Source of the DNA: Mycosarcoma maydis
Taxonomy: Eukaryota; Basidiomycota; Ustilaginomycetes; Ustilaginales
Direction of reading: 5' to 3'
NCBI RefSeq assembly: GCF_000328475.2
Contig: NC_026494.1
Location: 434,001 to 498,000 of the forward strand
DNA length: 64,000 nucleotides
Shown here: positions 19,232-30,099 of the stretch, piece by piece
Layout of the letters: every line of letters begins with the position of its first letter
Numbering within the stretch: position 1 is the first letter of the stretch
The notes under the pieces: generated by a model
What the model was told of the DNA's origin: nothing
The model's database searches: none
Seen by the model: the letters and a program-made list of their open reading frames with translations, nothing else
Translations under genes and position numbers: made by a program

Positions 19232-20272
19232 ATGGCTTTCGACGCTCTACGCAAGGTCAGCGGCGCTTCCAGCCATGCTGCACCGATAGACGTGAGCACC
19301 ACATCAGCTCGCATCTCNNNNNNNNNNNNNNNNNNNNNNNNNNNNNNNNNNNNNNNNNNNNNNNNNNNNNNNNNNNNNNNNNNNNNNNNNNNNNNNNNNN
19401 NNNNNNNNNNNNNNNNNCTCGACCCGTTTGGCAACTTTACCGGCGTCATCTCGCTTCCCTCGCCACACGGTTCGGTGCGCTCCACAAAGCTCGTCTCGAT
19501 CGACGGGCAACATGTGCTCGCCACAGACGACGACGAGTCATGTCTGATGCGTAGGTTCAGCAGCTACGACGACTTGCCGACAAATCAGGCGGCGGTGCAC
19601 GCCAGCTTTAGCAATGGCGTTGGCGGACGACGCAATCGGTCAGTAGATGCAAGGTTGTCGCATCGCAAGTCGGTTTCGTTTGAAAACACAGATAGCAGCG
19701 CTAAGGTGGCAGCCGAGCAGGTCGACCAGGCATTCAGTGGCACCGCACATCCACCGCTCGCTCCGATTGGAGAGAAAGCGTCGCCTGTCGTGATGCCAGC
19801 TGAGCAGAACCAAGCTCACCGGGCTCAAGAGCCGACCGACCTTACACTTGACGCTGAGCGCAAGGCTGTGGAGCTATTGGCTACCGCCGAGCGCACTTGC
19901 AAAGACAAGGCAGCAGTACGCGTGCTGGACACGCTCGCGCATGCTTCATCGAGTGCCAGCACTGCATGCACATCACCGCGCTACTCGGCGCAGCAACGAA
20001 CGGTGTCGTCGTCCACGACAGCCACTTTGACCACGCAACCGATCGACTCGCACAAGCATGGCTCCCAACCAGCTGCGCCAACAGCGCCAAACATGCTCCA
20101 ACGCACAGCCAGCCGTCTGCGCGCTACCGCAAGTGCTGACACTACATCAGAAGCTCGAGCTGCAACAACACATACCAACTCGAAACACAGCCACCACCAC
20201 CAAAAGCGCGATTCGGTCCTGGGCAAATTCTTCAAGGGCGCAACATCCAGTCGTAAGCAAGGCAAGGTGTAA
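19232..20272 (+). CDS. Unrecognised Ser/Thr-rich protein, interrupted by assembly gap
   Basis: Open from ATG 19232 (MAFDALRKVSGASS) to a stop at 20272, nominally 346 residues with the 100 N counted as coding. The N run hides an unknown length, so total size, and whether both sides are even in one frame, cannot be known from this sequence. After the gap the protein has LDPFGNFTGVISLPSPHG, a basic RRFSSYDDLP segment, RLSHRKSVSFE (a good basophilic-kinase-type site), a short helical stretch (AERKAVELLATAERTC), Ser/Thr-rich sequence and a basic C terminus KRDSVLGKFFKGATSSRKQG. No known domain is recognised. The codon-like composition and the uninterrupted frame of 285 codons after the gap support a real gene. 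Confidence 0.6.
   Translation: MAFDALRKVSGASSHAAPIDVSTTSARIXXXXXXXXXXXXXXXXXXXXXXXXXXXXXXXXXXLDPFGNFTGVISLPSPHGSVRSTKLVSIDGQHVLATDDDESCLMRRFSSYDDLPTNQAAVHASFSNGVGGRRNRSVDARLSHRKSVSFENTDSSAKVAAEQVDQAFSGTAHPPLAPIGEKASPVVMPAEQNQAHRAQEPTDLTLDAERKAVELLATAERTCKDKAAVRVLDTLAHASSSASTACTSPRYSAQQRTVSSSTTATLTTQPIDSHKHGSQPAAPTAPNMLQRTASRLRATASADTTSEARAATTHTNSKHSHHHQKRDSVLGKFFKGATSSRKQGKV
19318..19417. other. Assembly gap (100 N)
   Basis: Exactly 100 N. A round number is the convention for a scaffold gap of unknown size, so distances and frames across it should not be trusted. Confidence 0.99.
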
Positions 20273-20921
20273 ACTTGGTGCTTCACAAATCGGCCATGTG
20301 CGTCTAGTTGCTCTCACATTCCATCGCCCCGCGCGACGAATAGGGATTCACAGATGCAGAGATCGCGCGTTCGTGTCTGCAGGGAAGTGTGTCGGCTCGT
20401 GTCACTGAGCCGTGTTCAACATAAGCTCGACTCGGTACCTGTCCCGCGATTGTACACGGTGCGCGTGTTGCAGTCTTGAGTTGGCACGTAGACGGACTCG
20501 AGTGCACGTCGCACTTGTGCACGCTGAGCTGATGCGCAAAACGTCAAAGGTTCGCGTGTTGGTGGTTGTCGGGCGAAATTTACGATTTGTTTCGTATTTC
20601 ACATTTCATGTTCAGGGTCGGTTGCGCTGCGAACAGAAAAGCTCGCGTCGAACGCATACGCACGGACCCAGAACAGAGCGAGTCACAGAGTTGGGTTACG
20701 CGATCCGAAGCGAGACGGGACGCGAAGCGGTGTGGGCGAATATCTACCACATGGAACGTGTACACGTCGATCGTCGAGCAACGGCCGGCACCGTGACGAG
20801 ACGAACAAGTTGGAACGAGACGAGCCGAGGGTTCGGTGACGTTTTTGGTTGGTTGAGCGAGGTGTATTGGAAGCCGACTAGGACTTGGTGACGATACGAG
20901 CGAGTGATCGGATCGACTGGC
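20273..20921. other. Intergenic region upstream of LDAH
   Basis: 649 bp between two plus-strand genes. Overlapping ORFs on both strands are shadows without domains. No tandem array and few heptamer copies, which makes it unusual among the longer gaps here. Confidence 0.55.
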
Positions 20922-22082
20922 ATGGCGTCGATCGCAAGCTCGCTCTCGCTGCCCGTCACGACGTCGTTCGGTGGCGCACACACATTGTGGTGGCCTCCGT
21001 CGACGTCGGCACCACGAGTGGTGCTGCTGTTCATTCCGGGCAATCCAGGCGTCGCGTCGTACTACATGGACTTTCTGCACTCGATCTACACGTCGACGCG
21101 GCTCAATCAGCGCGGTATCGAGATCGTCGCGGTCTCTCACCGCGGCCATGCGCGGCTCGACGATCTCGCCACCAACACGGCGCAAGCTAAGAGTCACGCA
21201 TCCATGCGCTACGGCTCGTTGTGCGATCAGGTACAACACAAATTAGCCGTACTAGACGCTATCCATGAGCAGTACAATGCCGAACAGCATAACACGGACG
21301 TCGTGATTGTGGGTCATAGCATTGGAGCGTGGATTGCAACTCAGGTGGTCAAGGCTAGACCGAAACACGTGCAGGCGCTGCATCTCTTGTTTCCCACACT
21401 GGCGTGGATAGGCAGTACGCCGAATGCGCGCAGGATATCGCTGCTGTGTCATGCGCTCACCATGCGGCTGTTGTGCGTTGCGCTGTTCCTGCTTTCGCTG
21501 TTGCCCGTGTGCGTGGTGGTGTGGATGGTGAGCTTGATCACGCGTCAACCGGTGCGTGCGGCGTTGGCGACAGCGCACTTGCTGACAACCCGCGGTGCGG
21601 TGCGGAATGCACTGCACATGGCAACCGACGAGTTTGCCACCGTGCAGCAGCTCGACGCTCCAACCATAGAGGCCATCGACACGTTCACCGAGCAGCCGCG
21701 CGCATACCTGCGCTCCTACTGGGCGCCCAGAGACACAGATGGCTGGGCACCCGAGTGGATCCGCACCCAAGTCGAGTCGGCTTTGCGCTTGCACCACGTA
21801 CATCTCCCTCGCTCACTACAACTCGACACACCACATACACTCGTCCCACCTCGCAGCTTGAGCCTCCAACCCATCGCATCCCTTGCCATCCCCAACCCCA
21901 ACCCCACCCCAGTGCCACAATCCACCCAATCCCAATCGCAAACCCATCCCCATCACCCACTTCCCAACAGATCCTCTACTCACTGCAAACTAGCCATCCC
22001 CCACGCCTTCTGTCTACACCACTCGCACCACTTGGCCAACATCGTCGCCTACTGGATCACCACAGATCACATCGACACCTAG
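20922..22082 (+). CDS. LDAH: Lipid droplet-associated hydrolase family (LDAH/YPR147C type)
   Basis: 386 residues from ATG 20922 (MASIASSLSLP); the frame extends six codons upstream only through a GTG. An alpha/beta-hydrolase fold with VVLLFIPGNPGVASYYMDFL (oxyanion-loop strand, typical of this family), AVSHRGHA and the nucleophile elbow VIVGHSIGAWIA. The C terminus has CKLAIPHAFCLHHSHHLAN, which should supply the catalytic His. A strongly hydrophobic helix pair (LLCVALFLLSLLPVCVVVWMVSLI, about residues 185-210) fits the membrane or droplet hairpin of the family. LDAH proteins localise to lipid droplets; substrate (sterol esters or other neutral lipids) is disputed. An odd Pro/Ser/Gln-rich insert lies at about 305-355. 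Confidence 0.85.
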   Translation: MASIASSLSLPVTTSFGGAHTLWWPPSTSAPRVVLLFIPGNPGVASYYMDFLHSIYTSTRLNQRGIEIVAVSHRGHARLDDLATNTAQAKSHASMRYGSLCDQVQHKLAVLDAIHEQYNAEQHNTDVVIVGHSIGAWIATQVVKARPKHVQALHLLFPTLAWIGSTPNARRISLLCHALTMRLLCVALFLLSLLPVCVVVWMVSLITRQPVRAALATAHLLTTRGAVRNALHMATDEFATVQQLDAPTIEAIDTFTEQPRAYLRSYWAPRDTDGWAPEWIRTQVESALRLHHVHLPRSLQLDTPHTLVPPRSLSLQPIASLAIPNPNPTPVPQSTQSQSQTHPHHPLPNRSSTHCKLAIPHAFCLHHSHHLANIVAYWITTDHIDT

Positions 22083-22281
22083 CCTCGCTGTCCACTCACT
22101 CTCCCACACACACCTGTAACTCACAATCGTGAATGTCAAAACGAAACAATCGTCAATGCTTGCATGCGAAACCAACTAACCTCGAAAAACAAAAAAAGAG
22201 AAACTACGATCAGACCAAAGCACCAGTCACAAGTGTAAGCTCAACAAGCCAAGAAAAACATAGAAAAACAAGCCCAACACC

Positions 22282-25200
22282 CTAAGCCGGTGCTGGCCCA
22301 CCCAGATCGGCTGGCGTGGGTACTACCGGTGTAGCGAAGCGATGCTGTGGTGTCAGCGCAGCGGAGTTGCGCGCGACCGCATTCGGTGGCGCCGCTGCGC
22401 TGGCAGCAGCAAAGCTCCACACCTTGATATCGCCGTCGTCCGAGCCAGAGACAATCTTATCGTCGCTCAGACTGACACACGTAACAGCTCCTTTGTGCCC
22501 TACTAGCGTGTTCTGGCAGTAGCCCGTATCGCGATCCCAGATCTTGATCGTTCGGTCGTGCGATGCGCTGGCGATGCGCAGCTTGTCCACATCCAGCGAC
22601 CAGACACCTTCGACGTGACCAAATAGCGTCCGGATGCAGCGTCCCGTACGTACATCCCAAATCTTGAGTGTATTGTCCAGCGATCCAGAGATGAGCACCG
22701 GACGCGGTTTGGCGTGGTGTCGCTCGCTCGCTTTGTCTTTGCCACCTGCGGGCTGCGACTCATCGCCGGATCGGTTGCCGTTGGTCGAACGCGCGCCACG
22801 CATGGTAGGGTCCAGATCGCCCATTTCGGCATCTAGCGGCAGCGCGTCCACCAGCCCAGCCGCACACAGACGCTCCTGGACACGCAAAAGGTTCTTGTCG
22901 ATCCGACGGCGTTGTCGCTGCTGAGACGTGGACCAAGCGGACGACGTTCCGCCACCTGACGCACTGCGTCGACCTCCGGCGCCATTGCTACCATTTGCAA
23001 AAAAGCTTCGCTCAGACACCTCGGCTGCGCTTGACAATGGGCGAGCACCACCGACCCTCGTCGTGGCATTATCACGACTGCTAGAAGCCGCACCAATGTC
23101 CGCAGCGCCTACAGTAAAAGCCAAGCCAGCCGCAACCGGTCGAAGCGAAGGCGAGAGGCTGGTATCACCAAGGAAGTACGACTCTTGATCCTCCACCGAG
23201 AGCATGTCCTGCTCGCCGTCCTCAGTAGCAACCGTCTCGTCGTCACCGCTTGCATTCGTCTGCGTTGAGCCGTGTCTTGTACCGTGGCGCTGATCAATCG
23301 ACGATTCGCCATCAACGCCACCAGCAGCACCGCCGACCAGCTTTCGGACTGCCTCGTCATCCATCATGACCAGCTTGAGACTCTGCACTTGGCCGACGTG
23401 ACCCTCAAAAGTGAGCAGACACTCGCGAAGGCCGAGGTCCCAAAGTCGGATCGAGCCGTCATCCGAAGCGGAGAAGAGGAAGGTACCCGCTGCAGTGGGG
23501 TCGTCTTCATTCATCGAGGTGGCGGAACGGGCTTCGCGCAGTGCCGCTCGCAGACGCTGCTGGCGCTTCTTAGCCGCCGGCCCCGTCCAGAGCGTCACGG
23601 CATTAACCCAGTCGCGGTGGCCTCGAAGCGTGTAGCATTCGCCCGTGCGAAAATTCCAGATCTTGATGTTGCTGTCAGCACTACCACTTGCCAGCGTGTC
23701 CTCGTTAAAGTGGAGGCAGACAATGCCTTCGGTGTGGCCCTCGAGCGTGCGCATCAGTGCGCCGGTTCTCCAGTTCCAGATCTTGAGAGTGCGGTCCATG
23801 GAGCCCGTGATGAGTTTGGCCTCGTCGAATTGCAGGCAGCGTACGCCTCTGGTGTGGCCTTCGAGCACACGTAGCATTTCGCCCGTTTCGAGGTTCCAAA
23901 TACGTGCGGTTCGGTCGTAGCTGCCCGTGATGACGACGGGAAAGGCAGGATGAGCCAGATTCTCGTTGAATTGAAGACACATGATACCATCCGTATGACC
24001 GGCAAGCGTACGCGACGTGTAGCGGCCGCGACGCCAGTTTCGCTCGATGGCAAGTCGCTCGCAGTAGACCGACTTCCAAGGACGAGTCTTTGGTGCGGTG
24101 CCAGAGGACGAGCCCGGGCCCGAGGAGGCGGTGGCTTGGCCATGGATACCGCTTCGTTGCTTCTTGAGAGGCGGAGCGTCGCGATCACGCTGCTCAGGAA
24201 TGGTGTCCAGATGCAGATCGCGGTGAGCCGAGACGGAAAGCGAGTGACTGCGGCCGTTGGAAGGCGTAGGACTCGAAGCACGCGAGCGAGACTGCTTTTC
24301 GAGCGCAGCGGCATTGGCAGCGGCAGTGATGGAGCGCTTGAGCGAGCCAGGCGTTGTGGAAGGGTTGCAGCCCGATCCGTCCGAGCTGAGATCGCGCGAC
24401 TCGGGCGTGCCGAGCTGCACGGCAGGACCGGGCACCCGACGCCGACGTTCGCTGAGTAGCGGAAGACCCCAACCACATTTTTCGCACTTGCGTTCGATGT
24501 GCTGCTCACACATGTTGCGCCAAAGCAGGTCATCATCGGCAAGCTGCTTCCACGATCGGCTCACCTGTGCGGCTCGGCCGAGGCTCATGGCGTCGAGGTG
24601 GCCAAGCACTCTGAGCGACACCTCGCGTGGAAAGAGCGAGAAGGGATCGATGCGGATCGCCAGCGCCAGCTCGGAGGACAGAAGCGAGAGTTGGCTGAAG
24701 CAACACATGGTCAGAATGCCTTGAAGGATGAGCGCCCTTCGTGAGTGAGAGGACGATGAGAAGAGCGACCAAACCGTGTTGACCGCCGTCTGATCGGCGA
24801 GTGGCAGACTCTCGATGGACTGCCGACATGAAATCGCGCATAGAGTTGCCATAATGAAACCAGAGGAATTGTCAGCGTGATGCGTCTCGACGAGAGAAAG
24901 ATAAAGGGGATCGAAGCCAAAGCACGCTACAAGAAGGCAACAAGATGAAGAATTGAATGTACCACATCACTTATAGCGCACGACCTATAAGGCAGATCGA
25001 GGCTTCAAACAGAGTGTTTCGTTATAGCATGATCAACGATCCACGATCGCCAGAGGGACAAGCCTTCTGACAAGCGTCTAGACAGCATCAAACGCCCGCG
25101 AAAGACAAATGGGCGATACGAAGCTGCCGGATCTGCATCGAGCTTGTGACTGCAAGTGGAGCACTTGTAGGAGGCAGACTATCAAAGTCACAGAGCGATG

Positions 25201-26450
25201 AAAGAAGGTACCAAAGACCGGGGAGGGAGGCGAAAGGGTAGATGAAACAAACGTCGAGGGGTAGCTGCGAGATGGGAACTTACCTTTTGCAGACGGGCAG
25301 TGGTGCCTTCGTCAGCCATGCGCTGATGTCGGACACAGAGCTTACGTGTTGCTGGAGGTACTAGAGGTGTAGCGCCGGTCGAGGCACAGTTGTTATCCGA
25401 TGTGTCCATGGTGGCGTCCTTGTCGGCAACTTCAAGATCCTCGTCGGAACCGCGAAGACCACCTCGGTGCGCGCCAGACGGATTGAGAGATTCAGAGGCC
25501 AAGGCGGGTGACAGAGTCAAGGGACTAGGCGGACGGGTGCCGTTACGGCTCAAGGAACGTGCGTTGCGCTGAGCGAGCGAAATGATGGCGGGAGAGGCCC
25601 TCTCTCCGAATGGCACATCGTGGGGCGAGGCCAAGTCGACGGGACCGCAGCGACGGATGGAGGCGTCGTTGGCAGCATGGCTAAGGGGGGTGAGGTCAGC
25701 CGTGTTGGGCTGCCATGCTGTCGAGATGGCCGATGCGATGGGTGATGGAACGCCAGAAAGGGCGGCAGCGTCAGGAGCGGCGTTGGTACATCTTGTCGGA
25801 TTGGCCACAATGGCCCATCCGTCACCTGAGGTGACGTTGGCAAGCGACGAGGCGGTGGGAGGCTGTGTGTAGGTTGGAGGTGGAGGTGCAGGAGACTGGG
25901 AACGATGGCGTTGGTGAAAAGAGGCGGTGGCCGTGTGAAGTGGACTGCTGGTTGTGCGCACTTGAAGCATAGGGTCGGATTGATGAACGGCGGGAGGAGT
26001 GTGGACGCTGAGTGTGGCCATGGCCGAGGTGTTGGGATGGTCTGAGTGAGCGCTACGACTCGAGACTATGCCGAAATGCAGACCGTCCTGCGAGCTTTGG
26101 AGTGGGAAATGTGTTGAGAGCGACTGTGACTCTAGGTCTTGGTCGTCGATGGGTGGGGTGGATGCTGGCGAGGATGGGGTTGACGAAACTGATGTGCGAC
26201 GTGTATTGGCTGCACCCAAAGCTGACTGGTTTGACAGGTGAGCAGGGTGGATGGGTTCGTCGGGTTGATCCAACGTATGCCGGGACGAAGAAGCGAAGAC
26301 AGAGTTGGAGTTGTCCAAGTGGTGATGTTGATGAGAGGAGTGTGATGAGGTTTGCAAGTGATGATGGTGGTGGTGGTCACCCAGGCGGCCTGAGGATACG
26401 GAGGTAGGAAGGATAGCACCGGAGAGATCTGACGATGCTGAGCTTGACAT
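22282..26450 (-). CDS. MET30: Met30/SconB F-box WD40 protein, two exons
   Basis: I join exon 1 (26450-25284) to exon 2 (24819-22282) across a 464-nt intron (25283-24820, gtaagt...ggcag), giving 1234 residues. The junction restores a hallmark of the Met30/SconB/Scon-2 family: CVRHQRMADEGTTARLQK then SIESLPLADQTAVNTVWSLF. The F-box follows (about 446-495), then the characteristic CEKCGWGLPLL, then seven recognisable WD40 blades (GSYDRTARIWN, GSMDRTLKIWN, GSADSNIKIWN, SASDDGSIRLWD, GSLDNTLKIWD, SASHDRTIKIWD, GSDDGDIKVWS). An insert of about 200 residues, Ser/Gly/Asp-rich, separates blades 4 and 5. Met30 is the substrate receptor of an SCF ubiquitin ligase controlling sulfur assimilation and cell cycle. 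The 370-residue His/Ser-rich N-terminal extension is unusual and probably disordered. Confidence 0.92.
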
Positions 26451-26511
26451 TCTCGAAAATTGCCAAGCTCTAGCGAAAGGCCAAGAGAGCCAAGCGGAGG
26501 CAGAGACTGGC

Positions 26512-26531
26512 GGGGGGGGGGGGGGGGGGGG
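26512..26531. repeat. G20 homopolymer
   Basis: Twenty consecutive G, about 62 bp upstream of the MET30 start codon (C20 on its sense strand). Such tracts are prone to length error in sequencing. Confidence 0.95.
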
Positions 26532-28150
26532 CCAAAGCCAGATTGAAGGGTCTAGGCGGCCGTGCAGTGGAATGGAGGCTCAGCAGCTAGAGAGCAGACG
26601 CGAGTGCATTGCGAGGTTGTCGCACAGTGCGGAATGCTCGTCTCGAGCGTTGCGGGCGTTGATGCGGAAGAGTTGGAGCCGGTCAGAGGATGCAAGCTGT
26701 ACCAGAATAGCACGCCGCTACGCTATGCTATGCAACCGTTCGTAAGCGTGGGATCGCTGGCTGTGCAGAGCGATTGACCGGCGGGAGACGGATACGGAAA
26801 GCAAAGCGAATCCAGGAGGAACCAGGAGGAGGGCGTGATCACGAAAGAAATCACAGATGGCGTTATCCGCGAAGGTGCAGGTGTTTGAGCCGAGAGTAAG
26901 ATAAAGTCTAGGCTGGTGTGAAGCGGGATCGACAGATCAGCAAGTAAGCAGGTACCGATGTGATGGCGAACACAGAACAAGAGAGAGCGGAGCGGCGACG
27001 ACGTTTGTGGCGGATACGTGATAGAATCGAACTTAGGCTTTCTTTGGCTTTGGCGTTGCTTCGTGGCGATAATTCAGAGTTGCGCCGAGGCGCGCTTGTT
27101 TTCTTGGCCGAACCAGCGTACGAGCCAACCGAGCCAACCGAGCCAACCAAGTCAACCAACTCAACTTGCCTACCGAACCGCTCCAGAAAAGGTATTTGTC
27201 GAAAATCCCGACTCACCAACCACACAACTCGTGACTGGCTGTGACTGTGACGGTGGCCGTGACTTGGGGTTAAGTTTATTTCTGCTTTCTTGCATTTCCG
27301 CGCTTGGATTCTGAAAGCGACATGTCAGCCTACTATGGTGCAAGCGTGCCTACGCCTGCCATCGAGCATCTTGAACAGAACAAGGGCACAAACGCGCACA
27401 TTTCAACTCAGCTCAGCAAAGCCCAGCCCCGCTTGCCAGGTTGTGAGTGGGCGCTCTCTTCAGCACCTCGTCATGCGCAGCAGTCACGAGTAAGTCAAGC
27501 CAAGTTCGAGCCAACAACAAACCTCGACTCACTCTCAGTTGTGTGCTTTGCTTGGTTCCCTTTTTTCGTTTTCGTGTTCGTGAATCACGAAACGTAAATG
27601 GTTTTCTCTTTTTTTTTTGTTCTTCTTTTTTTTGGGTGTTTCTTTTTCAGATTTGGCTTCTGTTGTGCTTCTGTTGGACACGGGTGAAGGCGGATTATCT
27701 GTGTCTTTGCAAGAATCCGAGCGGATGGTGCCATCGCGCGTCTAGGCCACACTTTAAATCACATCACACCACAGAAACGAGAAGCAGCTGACACAAACGC
27801 ATGCCGAAACACCACACCTCTCTCATCTTGTCCTCTCGTCCTTCCCCACGCTCTTCGTCTGCAGGGTTGGCCAACGTGGGTTCTTGACGCAACAAGGCAT
27901 CGGCATGTGTCTCCTATAGAACAAGTGTCCCCTTTGCGCCATCCAAGCGCAAAAGACGACGGATGCGTCACTGTTCACATTTCACGCTTCACAGGTCGTG
28001 GCCAGCACGGAAAAAAAAAAGCTTCAACAAGTTCATCCGCCAATTCCCACAACAAGACAACGCATGAAAAGCAAAAATCACAGAAAAATCCATAGAATCA
28101 GATTGTATATCTGTAAAACCCCCACAGAAAAGGCGGCCCGTTTATCCATG

Positions 28151-28178
28151 ATTCGTGATTCGTGATTCGTGATTCGTG
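28151..28178 (+). repeat. (ATTCGTG)x4 array
   Basis: Four perfect heptamers in an otherwise unique gap, about 570 bp beyond the RPL26 stop. Confidence 0.96.
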
Positions 28179-28751
28179 ATTGGATCTGTGCAGCCAAGTT
28201 GCTAAGCATTGACTCTTCACAGCAAGGAATAACACTCACGACTCGCTAGCCCATATCAATCGTGAATCACAGACACAAAAGGCATAGAATCACTGGTGTG
28301 TTTGATATTTTGGGTGGCTGGCTAGGGTTGTATATGAATCAAGAAACACATCTCCACCAACGGCGGGAAATGTTCTGGATGGGAGTAGAACAAGCGCAAG
28401 TAGGCAGTCGCAGCAGCCAGATTAGCAACTGCCTCCTTGCCACGCCTGGTTGCACGCCCGAGTCGGGTCTTTGTGGTCGAACACAAAACACCCGCCTTCC
28501 CTCGGCTTAAAGCGAGAAGAAAATGCTGCGATGATCGGGAAAAAAGTTGTACAAGGTGGATCGCCGAGGGAAGCATGTTTTGCATCGTTGCTGAGCGACA
28601 AGCGTAAAGCCAAGCAGAGCTCGACTCTACGTCTCCTTCAGCATCGATGGGTGGTGTAGGGAGGAAACAAGAATCACGAATGCCGCGACAAACGAAACAA
28701 GAACGGATAGACTGACAATCACCTCACAGGAAAACCAACGTGCCGAAGCGC

Positions 28752-30099
28752 TTAGTTGTCCTTGGTCTCAGCAGCCTCCTTCTTGGAACCAGACTTGCGG
28801 GCAATGATCTTCTTGCGGTCCTCGTCGAGCTTGAGGCTGGTGATCACAACGTTGGAAGGGTGGATGCCAAGCGGAACAGTGGCACCGTTGGTCTTCTCAC
28901 GGTGGATGCGCTCAATGTTGATCACCCACTTCTTGCGGTAGACCTGGGTAACCTTGCCCTCAGCGCCCTTGGACGAGCCACGGACGATCAGAACCTCGTC
29001 ATCCTTGCGGACCGGCAGCGATCGGATCTGTTGAGCCAGCAATTCAATTCGGATAAAGAGAAGGAGCAAGGTCAGCGATGGGTTTCAACCAAACTGACAA
29101 CTTGATTTGGCAAGCAACCATCCACGTCGACTTGGAGTCAGCACGCATATAGGCCGAGCGTTGTTATCTTTGTAGAACGGGCTGATCGTTGTCGAGTTGT
29201 CGCGTATGCTGTCGTCCAGCAACAAGGCCCAATGTGCCGCGCCGATTTGCAATGCCACAAAATGCAACGTATAGAGTTCCAATGAATGTAGGCCTTCTTC
29301 TTTCCTCTACACTGTAGTCGTTGATTCCTAGGCCAGTCTGTCCCTGCCATTTGTGCCGCTTCGCATAACGATCGTCCACTCGAGAAAGCACGCGGCTGTA
29401 GGCGAGATGGTACATCCACGAGAACACGAGAGCACGCTAACTACCACAAGTTCTTCATCACTATTTCGGCGGCGAACCTTGTCAACTTCCTATGCCTATT
29501 CGATCCCGCTCCACAACTTTCATGACAAGCCACAGGTGATGTCCGATCAAACAAACAGCGCTGTGACAGCGGGATTTCTGACCGGTACGAAACCTCCTCG
29601 TACTTTGATCAAGAATTACCAAAGGCAGACAAGTCCATTTTATGCTGCTTCCACCAAGACCGAGTTGGAGTCACCCCTTGGCCTTCCTTCCATCTTGTGA
29701 GCACCATGACGCTGACAAGGCCATTCCCAGAAACGTATATGCATTGAGCCGGTGTGTGTCACGCCGCGTCGCTGTCTACTGCCAGAGAGTGCCTCTGCTA
29801 CAGAATGATCCATGCTGACTGTGCGAGTGCTGTATGCTGGTATCGAAAGCTGTATGCTGGTATCAATGGTGAAAGCCTTGCTGAGCGAGGTCGAAGTGCA
29901 GCGCTCTACAATCGACTAGGATATACTCTGCTGCTGCTGGATGTTGTGTCGGATGATTGCTGCTTTCAAGTCACAGGATACTTACGCCATGCTCAGCGCG
30001 GAGCTCCTTGTTGAGCGAAGCCGACATGATCTTTCTTCGGATGTGCGCGGGGGCATCGAAGTGAGCCTTGCGCTGAACGCGACGCGACGAAGAGACCAT
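28752..30099 (-). CDS. RPL26: 60S ribosomal protein L26 (uL24), two exons with long intron
   Basis: Exon 1 (30099-29986) encodes [20 protein letters not shown] and on to ELRAEHG. Exon 2 (29027-28752) begins [17 protein letters not shown] and ends AAETKDN. The join matches the family pattern KELR..(Y/H)G-(I/V)RS(L/M)PIRKDDEV exactly, giving 129 residues against about 127-145 in other eukaryotes. A KOW motif lies at [16 protein letters not shown]. The protein sits on the large subunit near the tunnel exit. The intron is 958 nt (29985-29028, gtaagt...acag), very long for this window. Most orthologues have a few more N-terminal residues, so a tiny upstream exon is possible: caag precedes the ATG and could be a splice acceptor. 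Confidence 0.93.
29028..29985 (-). other. RPL26 intron (958 nt)
   Basis: Bounded by GTAAGT and ACAG on the minus strand. ORFs within it are on both strands and lack domains. It contains a 16-bp direct duplication (29829-29844 and 29849-29864). One box-C-like word (GTGATGA on the minus strand, about 29455-29461) has no matching box D within 100 nt, so I do not call a snoRNA. Confidence 0.85.

Larger units (their letters stand above)
26451..28751. other. 2.3 kb gene-free region between MET30 promoter and RPL26 3' end
   Basis: Contents: a G20 homopolymer (26512-26531), Pro/Thr/Glu-like GAGCCAACC repeats near 27120-27150, T-rich tracts near 27608-27650, a heptamer array at 28151-28178 and several single copies. 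ORFs up to 115 codons overlap on both strands, and none has domain features. Much of it may be MET30 upstream regulatory DNA. Confidence 0.55.

Noticed and set aside
26960..27597. ORFs of about 95 codons in the MET30-RPL26 gap
   Set aside because: Overlapping in several frames, low complexity, no motif, and some run through TCGTGA words.
29450..29465. Possible C/D snoRNA in the RPL26 intron (box-C-like GTGATGA)
   Set aside because: No CTGA box D within about 100 nt and no terminal stem seen.
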